From Kiloniella sp. EL199 (GTDB lineage: Bacteria; Pseudomonadota; Alphaproteobacteria; Kiloniellales; Kiloniellaceae), in assembly GCF_900313065.1 (NCBI RefSeq), contig NZ_OMPU01000010.1, positions 496,001 to 560,000 of the forward strand: DNA of 64,000 nucleotides. Direction: 5' to 3'. Positions 18,197 to 27,038 of the stretch are shown piece after piece. The translations under genes were made by a program, and so were the position numbers. Within the stretch, counting starts at the first letter, position 1. Every line of letters begins with the position of its first letter. Below the pieces are notes generated by a model. It was not told the origin of the DNA, made no database searches, and was given only the letters and a program-made list of their open reading frames with translations.

Positions 18197-19543
18197 CTAT
18201 TCCGCGGGTTGTTGTGCCGATGCATTCACAGGCTGTGTTTCTTTTCTTGGAACAAGAAGGGCGTACACAATGATGAAAGCGCCTATTACAACGACCAGAC
18301 CGGAACCAAGACGCAATTGGTAGAAAAACATCATCTGATCCTGAACATCCATATAGGACTCACCCAGAAAGCGCTGAACGTGAGACTGGATGACCCCGGC
18401 AAATGTCAGGGTAAAGGTCATAAAGGCAACCCCGGATGAGCAAACCCAGAAACCCCACATGTTAAGAGTCTGGTTGTAAGGTTCGCGTCCCAAAATTTTA
18501 GGCAGGGCATAGGTGATGATTGCCAGATTGACCATGACATAGGCACCATAGAAGGCAAGGTGGCCATGAGCGGCTGTAACCTGGGTTCCGTGTGTGTAGT
18601 AGTTCACGTTGGCCAAGGTGTGAAGGAAGCCCCAGACACCGGCACCGAAGAAGGCGAACACAGAACAGCCAAGTGCCCAGAGAATAGCGGCGTGGTTTGG
18701 ATGTTTCCGACCACCTTTCCAGACCATGTAGAAGGTAAAGAGAACCATGGCAAAGAACGGAGCGACTTCCAGTGTTGAGAAGACTGAACCAATCCACTGC
18801 CAGTAACCGGGCGCACCGATCCAGTAGTAATGGTGTCCTGTTCCCAGCAATCCGGTGAAGAGTGCGAGGCTGACGATAAGATAAAGCCATTTTTCGACAA
18901 TCTCGCGGTCAACACCGGTCATCTTGATCATCAGAAAGGCGAGGATAGAGGCCATAATCAATTCCCAGACACCTTCAACCCACAGGTGGACAACGAACCA
19001 CCAGAATACCTTGTCCAGGACGAGGTTGACCGGATTGTAGAAGGCAAAAAGGAAGAGAAGGGCAACCATCCACAGGCCGATCACAAGGATCATGGAAACA
19101 GCTGTTTTCCGACCTTTGAGGACTGTCATGCTGAGATTGAATAGGAAAATCAGCATCACACCGACAATGGCGAGCTTGATCCAGAGCGGTTGTTCCAGGA
19201 ACTCACGACCACCGTGAACACCGAAGATGTAGCCTACGATTGCGGCGGCACCCCCACCAAGGAACAGCCAGAATTGCAATTTTGCCAAAAAGGGACTGTA
19301 GATCTCGGTTTCAGCTTCTTCGGGAACCAGATAATAGGCAGCTCCCATAAAGCCCATCAGCAGCCAGACAATAAGGCTGTTGGTGTGGATCATACGAATG
19401 ATGTTAAAGGGAAGTGTTTCTGCCAAAAGATTTGGCCACACATAAACGGCTCCGGCCAAGGCCCCGAAGGTTACCTGGGAAAGAAATAAGACGAGCGCTC
19501 CGACGAAGTAATAGAGTGCTACTTTTTGAGTTTGATATTTCAT
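18197..19543 (-). CDS. norB: NorB, cytochrome b subunit of NO reductase
   Basis: A 448-residue, about 12-helix haem-copper-superfamily protein. Metal ligands are visible: HTNSLIVW (haem b), VVHLWVEGVWELI (FeB His and the essential glutamates), GTGHHYYWIG (FeB His pair) and HGHLAFYGAYVM (haem b3 and b). The protein reduces 2 NO to N2O in the inner membrane with electrons from NorC. The ATG at 19543, preceded by AGGGGAA, gives the standard N terminus MKYQTQKVALYYF; the longer reading frame upstream overlaps norC. Length matches the short cNor type, not the quinol-dependent qNor. Confidence 0.96.
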   Translation of the reverse strand: MKYQTQKVALYYFVGALVLFLSQVTFGALAGAVYVWPNLLAETLPFNIIRMIHTNSLIVWLLMGFMGAAYYLVPEEAETEIYSPFLAKLQFWLFLGGGAAAIVGYIFGVHGGREFLEQPLWIKLAIVGVMLIFLFNLSMTVLKGRKTAVSMILVIGLWMVALLFLFAFYNPVNLVLDKVFWWFVVHLWVEGVWELIMASILAFLMIKMTGVDREIVEKWLYLIVSLALFTGLLGTGHHYYWIGAPGYWQWIGSVFSTLEVAPFFAMVLFTFYMVWKGGRKHPNHAAILWALGCSVFAFFGAGVWGFLHTLANVNYYTHGTQVTAAHGHLAFYGAYVMVNLAIITYALPKILGREPYNQTLNMWGFWVCSSGVAFMTFTLTFAGVIQSHVQRFLGESYMDVQDQMMFFYQLRLGSGLVVVIGAFIIVYALLVPRKETQPVNASAQQPAE

Positions 19544-19560
19544 GTGATAGTTCCCCTGGC

Positions 19561-20016
19561 TCACCCTTCTTCGTTTGGTGGCCAATTCTGGGTATTGATC
19601 CCATTGGTCCACTTGAAGAACTCGACAAGAGCATCCAATTCTTCTTCACTAAGGTCAAAATTCGGCATTTGACGGCGACCTTCGATACCAGTTGGCTGCG
19701 ATTTCATCCATTCTTTGATGTAATCGGCCGCGCCCTCTGCATCTTCTTCACCTCCGCGACGTGCCCAGACGTTTCCGAGTTCTGGCGCAAAATAGGCGCC
19801 TTCGCCAAGAAGGGTGTGACAGTTAATACAGGAATGCCGTTCCCATACTTCTTTACCAAGGGCGACTTGCTCGTTGAGTTCTTCCGCATTTGATGTTTCA
19901 GGATCAGTTGCGTAGTAAACAGAATCAATGACGAGACCAATAAAGATCACGGCAAAGAAGATAGTCCCTCCGTAGAAGATATTCCGGGCGGCGCTGATTG
20001 ATAAGCGCTCATTCAT
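19561..20016 (-). CDS. norC: NorC, membrane-anchored cytochrome c subunit of NO reductase
   Basis: The 151-residue protein has one N-terminal membrane anchor (residues about 14-33) and a periplasmic cytochrome c domain with haem motif CINCH near residues 62-66 and Met ligand in RRQMPNFDL. The chosen ATG at 20016 has AGGAG 9 bp upstream and gives MNERLSISAARNIFY, the usual NorC start. The gap to norB is 17 bp. It is the first gene of the norCBQD operon and its promoter faces nirK. Confidence 0.95.
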   Translation of the reverse strand: MNERLSISAARNIFYGGTIFFAVIFIGLVIDSVYYATDPETSNAEELNEQVALGKEVWERHSCINCHTLLGEGAYFAPELGNVWARRGGEEDAEGAADYIKEWMKSQPTGIEGRRQMPNFDLSEEELDALVEFFKWTNGINTQNWPPNEEG

Positions 20017-20119
20017 AATGGATCTCCTAAACTTGCTAAACGGATGCGAAAGACCACGACTGAATGTCACCAGTCCCTCCACCTGTCTGTATAGATACAT
20101 TGGTGCCGCATCTTTAGAT

Positions 20120-20133
20120 TTGACGATGGTCAA
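20120..20133. promoter_or_regulatory. NnrR/DNR/FNR-type box upstream of norC
   Basis: TTGACgatgGTCAA is a perfect inverted repeat with the TTGAC-N4-GTCAA spacing of Crp/Fnr-family NO regulators. It is centred about 110 bp upstream of the norC ATG, compatible with a -41.5 position and a leader of about 70 nt. The DNR-like regulator encoded at 23176-23907 is the obvious candidate to bind it. Confidence 0.75.
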
Positions 20134-20480
20134 TTTGTAGGCTGAGCAGGCTTTATTTATACGGCTTTCTTGTTTGGTAATTTTAATGCTGAAATGTCAG
20201 AGATTTGCTTGTGAATAAAGGTATCTGAATAGTGCGACAAAATGTACCAAATCAAATTAATTTATTTAAAAACAATTAGTTAGTTAGGATTCTCTTTGAG
20301 AAGTTTAAGTGCTCTTAGCCTTCTTGCTCAAAGTCAAATCACTGATCGGAAATTTGGATTACCTCTTAGGCGTGAGTTGATATTAGGACGGCTCGCGATC
20401 AGAGGCCTATCCCTTCCTGTAAACCTAAGGGGTCACAAGAGTTCCGACAGAGATTGGAACCTTATCTAGGAGCAAAGATT
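20134..20480. other. norC-nirK divergent promoter region
   Basis: Contains promoters for both divergent operons. Besides the two Crp/Fnr-type boxes listed separately it holds no reading frame. A ribosome-binding AGGAGC lies at the nirK end. Confidence 0.6.
20324..20337. promoter_or_regulatory. Imperfect NnrR/FNR-type box upstream of nirK
   Basis: TTGCTcaaaGTCAA keeps the TTG-N8-CAA core of the family; the right half matches the norC box exactly and the left half differs at two positions. It is centred about 150 bp upstream of the nirK ATG, so a leader of about 110 nt would be needed for a -41.5 position. Weaker than the norC box. Confidence 0.5.
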
Positions 20481-21686
20481 ATGGAAAACAACAACGACAA
20501 AACAATGGATCGTCGCAGCTTCTTGCGAGGAACGACACTGGCATCAACAGGGGCTGCCTTGGGTGCTATCACAATGGCCGGTACTGCCGGAGCAGCGGGT
20601 ACAGGCACTCCAAGCAATACAAAGCTGGGGTATGATCAAATTGCAAGTGCCGAGATAAAGGTAAAACCATCCCTTAGTGAAGAAGAAATCGCCAAGCTGC
20701 CCCGTGTTAAGCAAGAGTTGGTTGCACCGCCTTTTGCACCTGAACACGACCATGTGGCCAAAGGTGGCCCGAAGGTTGTCGAAGTGATTATGACGATTGA
20801 AGAGAAGCCATGGCAGATTGATGATGAGGCTGAAACGATTGCCTTAACCTTCAATGGAAGTGTTCCCGGACCATTGATTGTGGTTCACGAAGGGGATTAT
20901 GTGGAAGTCACATTGGAAAACCCGGAAACCAACGCGATGGAACACAACGTTGATTTTCATGCTGCAACAGGCGCTCTTGGTGGTGGAGGACTTACCCACG
21001 TCCTTCCTGGTGAAACAGCTGTCATGCGCTGGAAAGCGACTAAACCGGGTGCTTTTGTGTACCACTGTGCACCGGGCGGATCTATGATCCCTTATCATGT
21101 GATCAAAGGTATGAATGGCGCGGTTGTTGTTCTGCCGCGTGATGGGCTGACCGATGGTCGGGGTAAAGCGATTACCTATGACAAAATGTACTACATCGGA
21201 GAACAGGACTTTTATGTACCAAAAGGTGAAGACGGCGAGTACATGAAATTCACCGAAGCGGGCGAAGATTTCTCTGAAGTTATGGAACTTGCGCGTGGCT
21301 TAATTCCAACGCACGAAGTTTTCAACGGTAAGGTTGGTGCCCTGACGGGTGACAGTGCGATGAAAGCCAAAGTTGGCGAAAAAGTTCTCTTTATTCATTC
21401 TCAAGCTAACAGAGATTGTCGTCCGCACCTTATTGGCGGGCACTGGAACTATTCCTGGGAGGCCGGATCTTTTGATGACATCGCAGGACGTGGACACGAA
21501 ACAGCTATCATCCGCGGTGGATCAGCCGGGGTCTTCCACTATGAATTCCTGCAACCGGGCGTCTATGCCTATGTAAATCATAATTTGATTGAAGCAACTG
21601 AGTTGGGTGCCGTTGGCCATATGGTTGTCGAAGGCGAATGGGACGACGATCTCATGAAGCAAGTTAAGAAAGGTGGCACGAGCTAA
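20481..21686 (+). CDS. nirK: NirK, copper-containing nitrite reductase
   Basis: The 401-residue protein has a TAT signal ([14 protein letters not shown], residues 8-21) and two cupredoxin domains. Ligand motifs are present: [10 protein letters not shown] (type 1 His, catalytic Asp, type 2 His), [13 protein letters not shown] (type 2 His, type 1 Cys, type 1 His), MNGAVVV (axial Met) and RPHLIGGH (active-site His). The C-terminal [12 protein letters not shown] is standard. It reduces nitrite to NO in the periplasm. AGGAGC precedes the ATG at 20481; the longer frame from 20454 lacks such a site. It is divergent from norC and followed 67 bp later by nirV. Confidence 0.96.
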   Translation: MENNNDKTMDRRSFLRGTTLASTGAALGAITMAGTAGAAGTGTPSNTKLGYDQIASAEIKVKPSLSEEEIAKLPRVKQELVAPPFAPEHDHVAKGGPKVVEVIMTIEEKPWQIDDEAETIALTFNGSVPGPLIVVHEGDYVEVTLENPETNAMEHNVDFHAATGALGGGGLTHVLPGETAVMRWKATKPGAFVYHCAPGGSMIPYHVIKGMNGAVVVLPRDGLTDGRGKAITYDKMYYIGEQDFYVPKGEDGEYMKFTEAGEDFSEVMELARGLIPTHEVFNGKVGALTGDSAMKAKVGEKVLFIHSQANRDCRPHLIGGHWNYSWEAGSFDDIAGRGHETAIIRGGSAGVFHYEFLQPGVYAYVNHNLIEATELGAVGHMVVEGEWDDDLMKQVKKGGTS

Positions 21687-21753
21687 GAGCGGATTTAGTG
21701 ACGTAGGTAAAGGTTGTTTGGCTCTGGTTTTTCCAGATTGATCAAGGGATCAG

Positions 21754-22545
21754 ATGATGAATATTAGATATATTGTTCTGGGCTTGTTTCTTAGTCTTGC
21801 TGTCGCAAGCGGTGTTCTTTTGTTCGGCAAAGTTGTTGAGGAAAAGGATAAGCTGGATGCTGTGATGGCAGAGACCCCGGAGTATCATCCAAGGTTGGTT
21901 CGTATAGAACTGGAGCCAAACGAAACGTCAAGTTTTACTGATCGCAAAACGATTTTTGTGAGCTATTCAGAGGTGACAATCGGGCATTGGCAAGCATGTT
22001 ATGATGATGGGGGGTGTAGTTATCAGCCCAAGATGCGGGATAACGAAACTCTTCGGCATCCTGTGACCAAAGTCAGTTATTTTGATACGGAAGAGTTTAT
22101 TCGCTGGATTTCTCTCAAAACAGGGCAAACTTTCCGTTTGCCTTTGGAATCAGAGTGGAACTATTTTTCTCGTGATGTGATTAGTCCGCCTGAAAAATTG
22201 TTTGATGATCCCCGCCTTGCCTGGGCTGCTGATTATGTCACCTTTAGCAATCGCCCGAAAACAAGTAAGACCAAGGTTACTGGTGGATACGGTACAAACC
22301 AATATGGGTTGGTTGATCTGGAAGGTAATGTCTGGGAATGGACGCAAACCTGTTGGAGTACAGACTATAGTGATCTTACAACTTCAAAGGAAAGAAGTGA
22401 GGCCTGTGGTGGTGTGCGTATTATGCAGGGAGAACATAGATCATATCAGTCCGAGCTTATTAGAGATCCCAAAATTGGTGGTTGTTCAGTTGGTTCTCCA
22501 CCAAATAATGTAGGTTTTCGCTTGGTAATGGAACAAGGAGTGTGA
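21754..22545 (+). CDS. nirV: NirV-like protein (formylglycine-generating-enzyme / SUMF1 fold)
   Basis: The 263-residue protein has an N-terminal signal anchor (residues 4-25) and an FGE-sulfatase domain: VSYFDTEEFIRWIS, FRLPLESEWNYFSR, NQYGLVDLEGNVWEW and a C-terminal NNVGFRLVME. Genes of this type directly downstream of nirK are called nirV; their role in NirK maturation is not settled. The Cys pair used for formylglycine formation in true FGE is not evident (CGGVRIMQGEH instead of the canonical R.CRGG form), so sulfatase activation is unlikely. Probably co-transcribed with nirK. Confidence 0.85.
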   Translation: MMNIRYIVLGLFLSLAVASGVLLFGKVVEEKDKLDAVMAETPEYHPRLVRIELEPNETSSFTDRKTIFVSYSEVTIGHWQACYDDGGCSYQPKMRDNETLRHPVTKVSYFDTEEFIRWISLKTGQTFRLPLESEWNYFSRDVISPPEKLFDDPRLAWAADYVTFSNRPKTSKTKVTGGYGTNQYGLVDLEGNVWEWTQTCWSTDYSDLTTSKERSEACGGVRIMQGEHRSYQSELIRDPKIGGCSVGSPPNNVGFRLVMEQGV

Positions 22546-22566
22546 CGAAAAATATTCTTGATTGTA

Positions 22567-23136
22567 TCACTCTTTTTCAAGAACCAGAACGCGATAATCA
22601 TCAATGTTATCGTTGGTATCATCTCTAGAATTATGGTGGGCTTTTGTGTTCGAGATACATATCCATCCACGCTCGGATAGTATGTCTCTGAATTTATCCG
22701 AAAAACGATTTATCTCTATACCGAAACAGTCAGCATCTAGTGATGTATCCATAAATCGTAACACTTCAAGGAAATCATTCGGATAGCTGAAGGAGCGAAC
22801 ATTAATGGTGATAATATCATCGTCGAAATGAAATACAGCCTTAGCTGTATCGGTTGTTTTTTGCTTTTTCTCTACCAACGCTTGATCACGATAAATATGA
22901 AAAAGCCAACCTTCTGAACTTTCTTTATGATCAATAATACACCCCATCTTGCTTAGTTTTAAGCGTAAAGGGATCGGGTCAAAATTTGATTGCAGCATCA
23001 CCTGAGTCTCTTCATCGGATGCAAAGAGAGCATTTGTGACGACATCAACGGGAATGCGACCTTCTGCAATTATATCTTCAACTCTGAGGATACAATAATT
23101 GCTGTCCTCATCGTTGGAGGTGATTTCATGACCCAT
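22567..23136 (-). CDS. DUF2249-containing protein in the denitrification regulator operon
   Basis: A 189-residue cytoplasmic protein. Residues about 14-80 match the pattern of DUF2249: an IPVDVV start, then FDPIPLRLKLSKMGCIIDH and GWLFHIYRD. Such domains are TusA-like and frequent beside nitrite/NO reductase genes, but have no assigned reaction. The remaining 100 residues (FGIEINRFSDKFRDILSERG) are not recognised. It follows the DNR-like regulator by 39 bp on the same strand and converges on nirV. Confidence 0.7.
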   Translation of the reverse strand: MGHEITSNDEDSNYCILRVEDIIAEGRIPVDVVTNALFASDEETQVMLQSNFDPIPLRLKLSKMGCIIDHKESSEGWLFHIYRDQALVEKKQKTTDTAKAVFHFDDDIITINVRSFSYPNDFLEVLRFMDTSLDADCFGIEINRFSDKFRDILSERGWICISNTKAHHNSRDDTNDNIDDYRVLVLEKE

Positions 23137-23175
23137 ATAGGTTCTGTCCTGTATCTGTTTCGACGCGTTTTTGAT

Positions 23176-23907
23176 TTAAGCAGACATCAAGAGCTTATTG
23201 TCATCAAAAATATAACCAAATCCGGCGCAATAGAGACGTAATTTTTCCGGATCTGTAATGATTACTTCCTGTTTTTCGCAAACGATCCCGGCGTCTTCAA
23301 GTCGGCGTAATACACGTGAAAAGCTGGCAGGATCTATGCCGATGTTACTCGCCATGGTTTGTTTGCAACGAGGTAGATTGCCTGACCCTTTCCATTTATT
23401 GCTTTCGTAAAGAGAAAGTAATTTAGAAGCGACCCGTTGGCAGGGTGAGAGACTTTTTAGAATTTTGATTTCACTAATTAAAAACTGTTGTCGCTTGATA
23501 AGCGCACTGAGCAAATGAAGAGCTGCTTCCGGATTGCCTGAAATTTTCTTTTCAAACATCACTTTGGAAAGTTTAACAATTCGCGACTTGGGCATTGCTG
23601 TTGCGTTGATGGGGAATGTGCCAAGTCCAAGCATTGCAGCTTCGGCAAAGCTTTCGCCAGGTTCGACTATGCGTACAAGGCTTTGCGCGCCATCAGCAGT
23701 TAAAATCGTAAGGTGAACTTCGCCTGATAAAAGAATATAAAAGCTGTCAGCCGGATCACCAGCCATAAACAAATCAGTCTGGTTTAGATAGTATGCAGCC
23801 GATGCATTTTCAAAAAGTTCCTTCAACAGTTTTTCCGGCAATTGCGAAAAGATGGCGACCTTTGACAAGGCCTCAAGTTCGCTATCTCCAATTGTAAAGT
23901 GTTTCAT
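23176..23907 (-). CDS. Crp/Fnr-family transcription regulator, DNR/NnrR-like
   Basis: The 243-residue protein has a cyclic-nucleotide-fold sensor domain (residues about 15-130, with DLFMAGDPADSFYILLSGEV), a dimerisation helix and a C-terminal winged HTH whose recognition region reads GIDPASFSRVLRRL. There is no N-terminal cysteine cluster, so it is not a [4Fe-4S] FNR. The pattern resembles Pseudomonas Dnr, a haem-dependent NO sensor. Its position beside nirK/norC and the NnrR-type box ahead of norC support control of both operons. The start is 34 bp after the end of the preceding Crp/Fnr gene, so the two form an operon. Confidence 0.85.
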   Translation of the reverse strand: MKHFTIGDSELEALSKVAIFSQLPEKLLKELFENASAAYYLNQTDLFMAGDPADSFYILLSGEVHLTILTADGAQSLVRIVEPGESFAEAAMLGLGTFPINATAMPKSRIVKLSKVMFEKKISGNPEAALHLLSALIKRQQFLISEIKILKSLSPCQRVASKLLSLYESNKWKGSGNLPRCKQTMASNIGIDPASFSRVLRRLEDAGIVCEKQEVIITDPEKLRLYCAGFGYIFDDNKLLMSA

Positions 23908-23941
23908 TAGTGAAGGCCTTTAGCTTTTTGAAAACTCTATT

Positions 23942-24636
23942 CTAGACGAATGAATATCCACAATAATCAGCAAGTTTTTCGATGTCTCCAATAGTAACTC
24001 TATTACCGGGACGGGTATCAACATCTATTTTTCTTAATTTTGCAAAGGTGCGGGATAGGGTTTCCGGTGACATACCTAATTTGTCTGCAATAACGCGTTT
24101 ATCATATGGCAGGGTTATTGTGACAGATCCTTCCTCTTTACCAGAAAGATCGATAAGGAACATGCTAAGGCGCTCGGCTGTTGAACGCATTTTTAAATCG
24201 GCAATTTGTGTCATGAGAGAATGCATGTTGAGAGAAATACTTCCCATCATACGAAAAAGAAGTACGGGATCTTCCAACAAAATTCGCCTGAGAACGTCAC
24301 CAGGTATAACCCGCGTTTCGACATCATCCAAGGCAACACAAGTGAAGTTGCTCAACGCCGAAGTGGTGATTGATTCTTCACCAAAGGCACTGCCGGGGCC
24401 GAGGACATCGATGGTTGATTTCTTATCGCCATAGGTGGAATTCAATAAAAGGCGGACATATCCGTCTTCTAGAACATAAAAGTTTTCAGCCTTTTCGCCG
24501 AATTTGACAATAGTAGCCCCCGCAGGAAAGGTTTCTATACGGCTAAGGGGTAAGAGAACTTTTTTTTTTCTGCGGTCAGCTCAAGAAATGGAGAATGAAA
24601 CTGGTTCTCTCTGGATGTATGCGTATGTTGTGACAT
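23942..24636 (-). pseudogene. Second Crp/Fnr-family regulator, frameshifted at an A10 tract
   Basis: Conceptual translation from ATG 24636 (GGAGAA 8 bp ahead) gives 25 residues ending ELTAEKKK. The frame then breaks in a run of ten A (minus strand; T10 at 24560-24569). One extra A restores a normal 231-residue Crp/Fnr protein: sensor domain with IETFPAGATIVKFGEKAENF and HTH with DKLGMSPETLSRTFAKL. Without correction the frame hits TAG after 33 residues, and the downstream frame has no good start before a TTG at 24445, inside the beta-barrel. It may be a sequencing error, a recent mutation, or slippage-controlled expression. No N-terminal Cys cluster is present. Confidence 0.75.
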
Positions 24637-24729
24637 GCCGATTGTTCTCCTTCACCGGGCATAGTTGGACACAGGGCATAACTGAGCACTGATTTTGAAA
24701 GAGCTTAACCTATTTGCATATGTATGAAC

Positions 24730-24743
24730 TTGATTTGGATCAA
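24730..24743. promoter_or_regulatory. Perfect FNR box upstream of the Crp/Fnr regulator operon
   Basis: TTGATttggATCAA matches the FNR/Anr consensus exactly. It is centred about 100 bp upstream of the ATG at 24636, so the regulator pair and the DUF2249 gene are probably induced under low oxygen. The alternative target, lysE, ends rather than starts on this side. Confidence 0.75.
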
Positions 24744-24797
24744 GTAGCTTAGGTGTTATTTCTGGGGCGCTATTCCAGAGATGCGATTTTGTGAGCG

Positions 24798-25457
24798 TTA
24801 TTGCTGGACCGTTGCAAGTTTGACCGCCAGTGCGATGAAAACAAGACCTGCAGTTTTGTTCATAATATTTTGTGCCTTGGTTGATCGTTGTAAATACCCA
24901 CCGATAGCCCCTGCGAGCAAAGCAATGCCACCAAATATTAAAATGGTTGAAAGGATGAAAAAGCCACCAAGCTGGATCATCTGTAGTGACATGTTCCCCC
25001 GCGTTGGGTCTGCAAACTGGGGTAAAAAAGAAAGGAAGAAAATCGATACCTTTGGGTTTGTTACATTCATAATGATGCCCCGTCTGTATAGTTTGAAATA
25101 CCCGATTTTCTGGGCGCGATTTACATCCTGTTCTCCGTTTGAGTTCCCATCCTCGACAGAGATGTCTTCAGCTTTAGCTCGTAATGCACCCCATGCAAGG
25201 TAGAGCAGATAAAGTGCACCTATGATTTTCAGAACATTGAACGCGGTAGGGGATGCCTGAAAAATAGCGGCAACACCCAGCGCAACAGCCGTGGTATGAA
25301 TCAAGACACCTGTGCAAAGGCCAAGAACAACAAGAATACCAGCCATTTTTCCATTCAAGGCTGATTGGGTCAGAACAAAGATATTATCTGGTCCCGGTGT
25401 GAGGGCGAGTAGAATGCAGAGTGGAAAAAAGAGTACAAGGACCTCAAAAGAAAGCAC
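24798..25457 (-). CDS. LysE/RhtB-family amino-acid exporter
   Basis: A 219-residue membrane protein with six predicted helices. The N-terminal LALTPGPDNIFVLTQSALNG is the family signature, followed by GALYLLYLAWGALRA and NPKVSIFFLSFLPQF. It exports amino acids or derivatives such as homoserine lactone across the inner membrane; specificity cannot be read from sequence. It is a single gene with no adjoining LysR-type regulator. Confidence 0.88.
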   Translation of the reverse strand: MLSFEVLVLFFPLCILLALTPGPDNIFVLTQSALNGKMAGILVVLGLCTGVLIHTTAVALGVAAIFQASPTAFNVLKIIGALYLLYLAWGALRAKAEDISVEDGNSNGEQDVNRAQKIGYFKLYRRGIIMNVTNPKVSIFFLSFLPQFADPTRGNMSLQMIQLGGFFILSTILIFGGIALLAGAIGGYLQRSTKAQNIMNKTAGLVFIALAVKLATVQQ

Positions 25458-25901
25458 GCGTAAAACTCCGTCGTTTATCCAGGCGTTGGTATTTGACGCT
25501 GGTTCTTGTTCATAAAATTGGGGTTTCTCTGTGGAAGATCACGTTGCCTCGTAAAGTATTCAGCCAAGTCACATCAAATACAGATGGGAAGGGTTCCTGG
25601 GCATTTCTCTGCTAGTGAAAAATCTGGTTCGGCAACAGATCTTATCACTTAAAATGCTTTTGGTATGAAGTAGCTCTGATGACAAGAAACAGAGGCTATC
25701 GTCTGTATTTGTGTGAACAGGATGTTTGTGTATTTCTAACAACCTGTTGGTTCATAAGTCTATAGAGACAACGTGATCTTCTTGCTTATCATTTGTAACT
25801 GATTTTGTTTTTTTAACAATAAAATGCTAAAAAATGTTCACTATGCGAACATAGATATGTTTCAGGTTCTACTTCAATTACGCAGGGAAAAGACCTTTCC
25901 T
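25458..25901. other. Intergenic region between lysE and the IclR gene
   Basis: Divergent promoter region, AT-rich, no credible gene. The IclR frame is open upstream to 25824, so part of this stretch may be coding if an earlier start is used. Confidence 0.4.
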
Positions 25902-26732
25902 ATGAGATGTGATGTTAATAAATCAGCACGGCACAAGCCAGTAAGGGCTCTTTCGCGGGGACTTACTATCTTACAGATTTTAAATCGTGAGGGGCCATTA
26001 TCTGTTCAAGAGCTTTCAAATTTGAGCGCATTAAATCGGACGACAGTTTATCGATTGTTGGAAACATTGGAACGCGACGGATTTGTTCAATCCGGAGTGT
26101 TGTCATCATCTTTGTGGCATTTGACAATGGATGTAAAATCCCTGAGTGAAGGTTACGATCATAGAGATTGGGTGACACAGCTTGGGGCGCCTGTGTTGGG
26201 TAAGCTGCTCAAAAAAGTTATATGGCCTACTGATCTAGCTGCGTTTGATGGCAAGGGGATGCTTATACGCGAGACAACGCATAAATTCAGCCCTCTTTCA
26301 AACCACAGATCCATGGTTGGGGTCAGGTGGCCTGTTCTTTCATCATCTTTAGGACGTGCGTTTTTTTGTTATTCTGATGAAAAAACAAGAACATCAATTC
26401 TTCGGGTTTTAAAAACATCTGATGATCCTGCAGACCGCGTTGCAAAAGATCAAACCCATGTTGATAGTCTGGTGCGGATGACAAGAGAACGCGGATATGC
26501 TCAGAGCATTGACGAGACAGCACAGGGAATTTCATCAATTGCACGGCCTGTTTTTTTCCAGGGGCAAGTTGTCGCATCGATTAACATGGTGTTTTTTTCT
26601 TCTGCTCTTGTGCCCAAAGTTGCGGCAGATAAACATCTCTCTGAGATCAATCAGGCTGTGGCAGAGCTTGAGGAAAATTTGATGGACAGTAGTGATGTCT
26701 TTAAGCTGCAACTTGAAGACAAACCCTATTAG
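25902..26732 (+). CDS. IclR-family transcription regulator
   Basis: From ATG 25902 the product has 276 residues: an N-terminal winged HTH (RALSRGLTILQIL, then LSNLSALNRTTVYRLLETLERDGFV) and a C-terminal effector-binding domain ending with AVAELEENL. The motif WPVLSSSLGRAFFCY is typical of the IclR sensor domain. IclR proteins commonly control aromatic or carboxylate catabolism. The cyclase-family gene 306 bp downstream is the nearest candidate target. Earlier starts at 25824 or 25857 would add an unlikely N-terminal tail. Confidence 0.87.
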   Translation: MRCDVNKSARHKPVRALSRGLTILQILNREGPLSVQELSNLSALNRTTVYRLLETLERDGFVQSGVLSSSLWHLTMDVKSLSEGYDHRDWVTQLGAPVLGKLLKKVIWPTDLAAFDGKGMLIRETTHKFSPLSNHRSMVGVRWPVLSSSLGRAFFCYSDEKTRTSILRVLKTSDDPADRVAKDQTHVDSLVRMTRERGYAQSIDETAQGISSIARPVFFQGQVVASINMVFFSSALVPKVAADKHLSEINQAVAELEENLMDSSDVFKLQLEDKPY

Positions 26733-27038
26733 AAACAGAGTTGTTGGTAATCTCGCTCACAAAGACATTGTTTAAATGTACTCACTCTATTGTGACAGGT
26801 AATAGAGAATTAAGACCTGATTTTTGTGATTTGGCTTGATAGTGTTAAAATCATGAACCTGACGAAATGTAGTTCCAAGGTCGCTGTTGTATCGGTCTTG
26901 TTGGTTTTTTTGTTTTATGGCCTCTACGTTTCCAATAATTATTCTGAACACTCGTTTAGAAGTCGATTTCTGAAGACAGTTTTAAGATTAAATAAATCTG
27001 GTCATCAAATCTGGCCAATAAATCTGGGAGGAAGTTCT
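26733..27038. other. Intergenic/leader region before the cyclase-family gene
   Basis: An open frame runs through most of this region but lacks codon character until the ATG at 27039, where GGGAGGAAG appears. Presumably the promoter region; no specific operator was seen. Confidence 0.35.

Noticed and set aside
13741-24636. Possible N2O reductase or nitrate reductase genes in the nitrogen-oxide block
   Set aside because: All frames here are accounted for by nor, nir and regulatory genes; no nos, nap or nar gene is present in the window.
24445-24636. Normal shorter Crp/Fnr protein starting at TTG 24445
   Set aside because: This start falls inside the beta-barrel of the sensor domain; upstream codons after a one-base correction read as a normal family N terminus.
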